From: a methanotrophic endosymbiont of Bathymodiolus puteoserpentis (Logatchev)
GTDB taxonomy: Bacteria > Pseudomonadota > Gammaproteobacteria > Methylococcales > Methylomonadaceae
Reading direction: 5' to 3'
Assembly (NCBI RefSeq): GCF_900128525.1
Contig: NZ_FQTQ01000108.1
Location: 62,001-126,000, forward strand
Length of the DNA: 64,000 nucleotides
Program-made: the position numbers and the translations under genes
The notes under the pieces: generated by a model
What the model was told of the DNA's origin: nothing
The model's input: only the letters and a program-made list of their open reading frames with translations
Database searches by the model: none
Shown here: one piece after another, positions 63,828-64,000 of the stretch
How the letters are laid out: each line of letters begins with the position of its first letter
How positions within the stretch are numbered: the stretch's first letter is position 1

Positions 63828-64000
63828 AAACTACACCTCAAAATTTAAAATATCTTAAGGTTTATTTAAGCATTTAACAGGCTCTATAAACTTGCTCTAG
63901 TAAGCATTTATAAATTTTTGAACATGAACTCGATCACATATTTTCATTTGTCACCTCAATACAAGATGGCAATAAGCAGTAAAACAGTTACAAATAATTT

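Overview
The window is a chromosomal segment of an AT-rich gammaproteobacterium. The evidence is the set and order of housekeeping genes: metY-rimP-nusA-infB-rbfA-truB-rpsO-pnp, ruvC-ruvA-ruvB-ybgC-tolQRAB-pal-cpoB-queE, ubiG-gph-yciK, thiL-pgpA, hom-thrC, ftsH, hrpA, uvrC-pgsA. A PEP-CTERM protein and a lone sufT would fit an aquatic lineage such as the Methylococcales methanotrophs. No methane-oxidation gene is present, so that placement is only a guess.

Layout. 1-2.5 kb: end of ubiG, gph, a YciK-like reductase and sufT, on the + strand. 2.6-7.1 kb: a secreted pentapeptide-repeat protein, a small unknown gene, a dicarboxylate/amino-acid symporter, and a diguanylate cyclase gene split by an IS200-like element. 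7.1-12.8 kb: ung, ftsH, a TIGR02647 protein, a DUF4136 lipoprotein, a periplasmic rhodanese and a PEP-CTERM protein. 12.8-16.3 kb: a long intergenic region with a Pho-box-like array, then a 7TMR-DISM histidine kinase and its OmpR-type regulator. 16.4-31 kb: mostly minus-strand housekeeping genes (hrpA, rluB, queE, Tol-Pal, ruvCAB), with a VapBC pair between ruvA and ruvB. 31-39 kb: serB, a 163-bp palindrome, a CLC/TlpA/HemJ operon, two small unknown operons, mobB-moeA and bcp. 39-52 kb: a DUF4258/DUF2283 pair, a TetR regulator, pgsA-uvrC, a Uma2 protein and the metY-nusA-pnp superoperon. 52-57 kb: two identical initiator tRNA genes flanking a SEC-C gene, then pgpA, thiL, a DUF4124-like protein and a SPOR protein. 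57.5-64 kb: a second Bcp-type peroxiredoxin, PIN-PhoH, alaC, hom, thrC and an ACP-like protein without the carrier serine.

Dispersed palindromes of two related designs, most with a GGCTTTAGCC-like core, lie between genes along the window. No single new system dominates. The best leads are the Pho-box array with no gene close downstream, the paired initiator tRNA genes around a SEC-C gene, the CLC protein without its gating glutamate, the ACP-like protein without its serine, and the IS insertion whose removal restores a cyclase frame.
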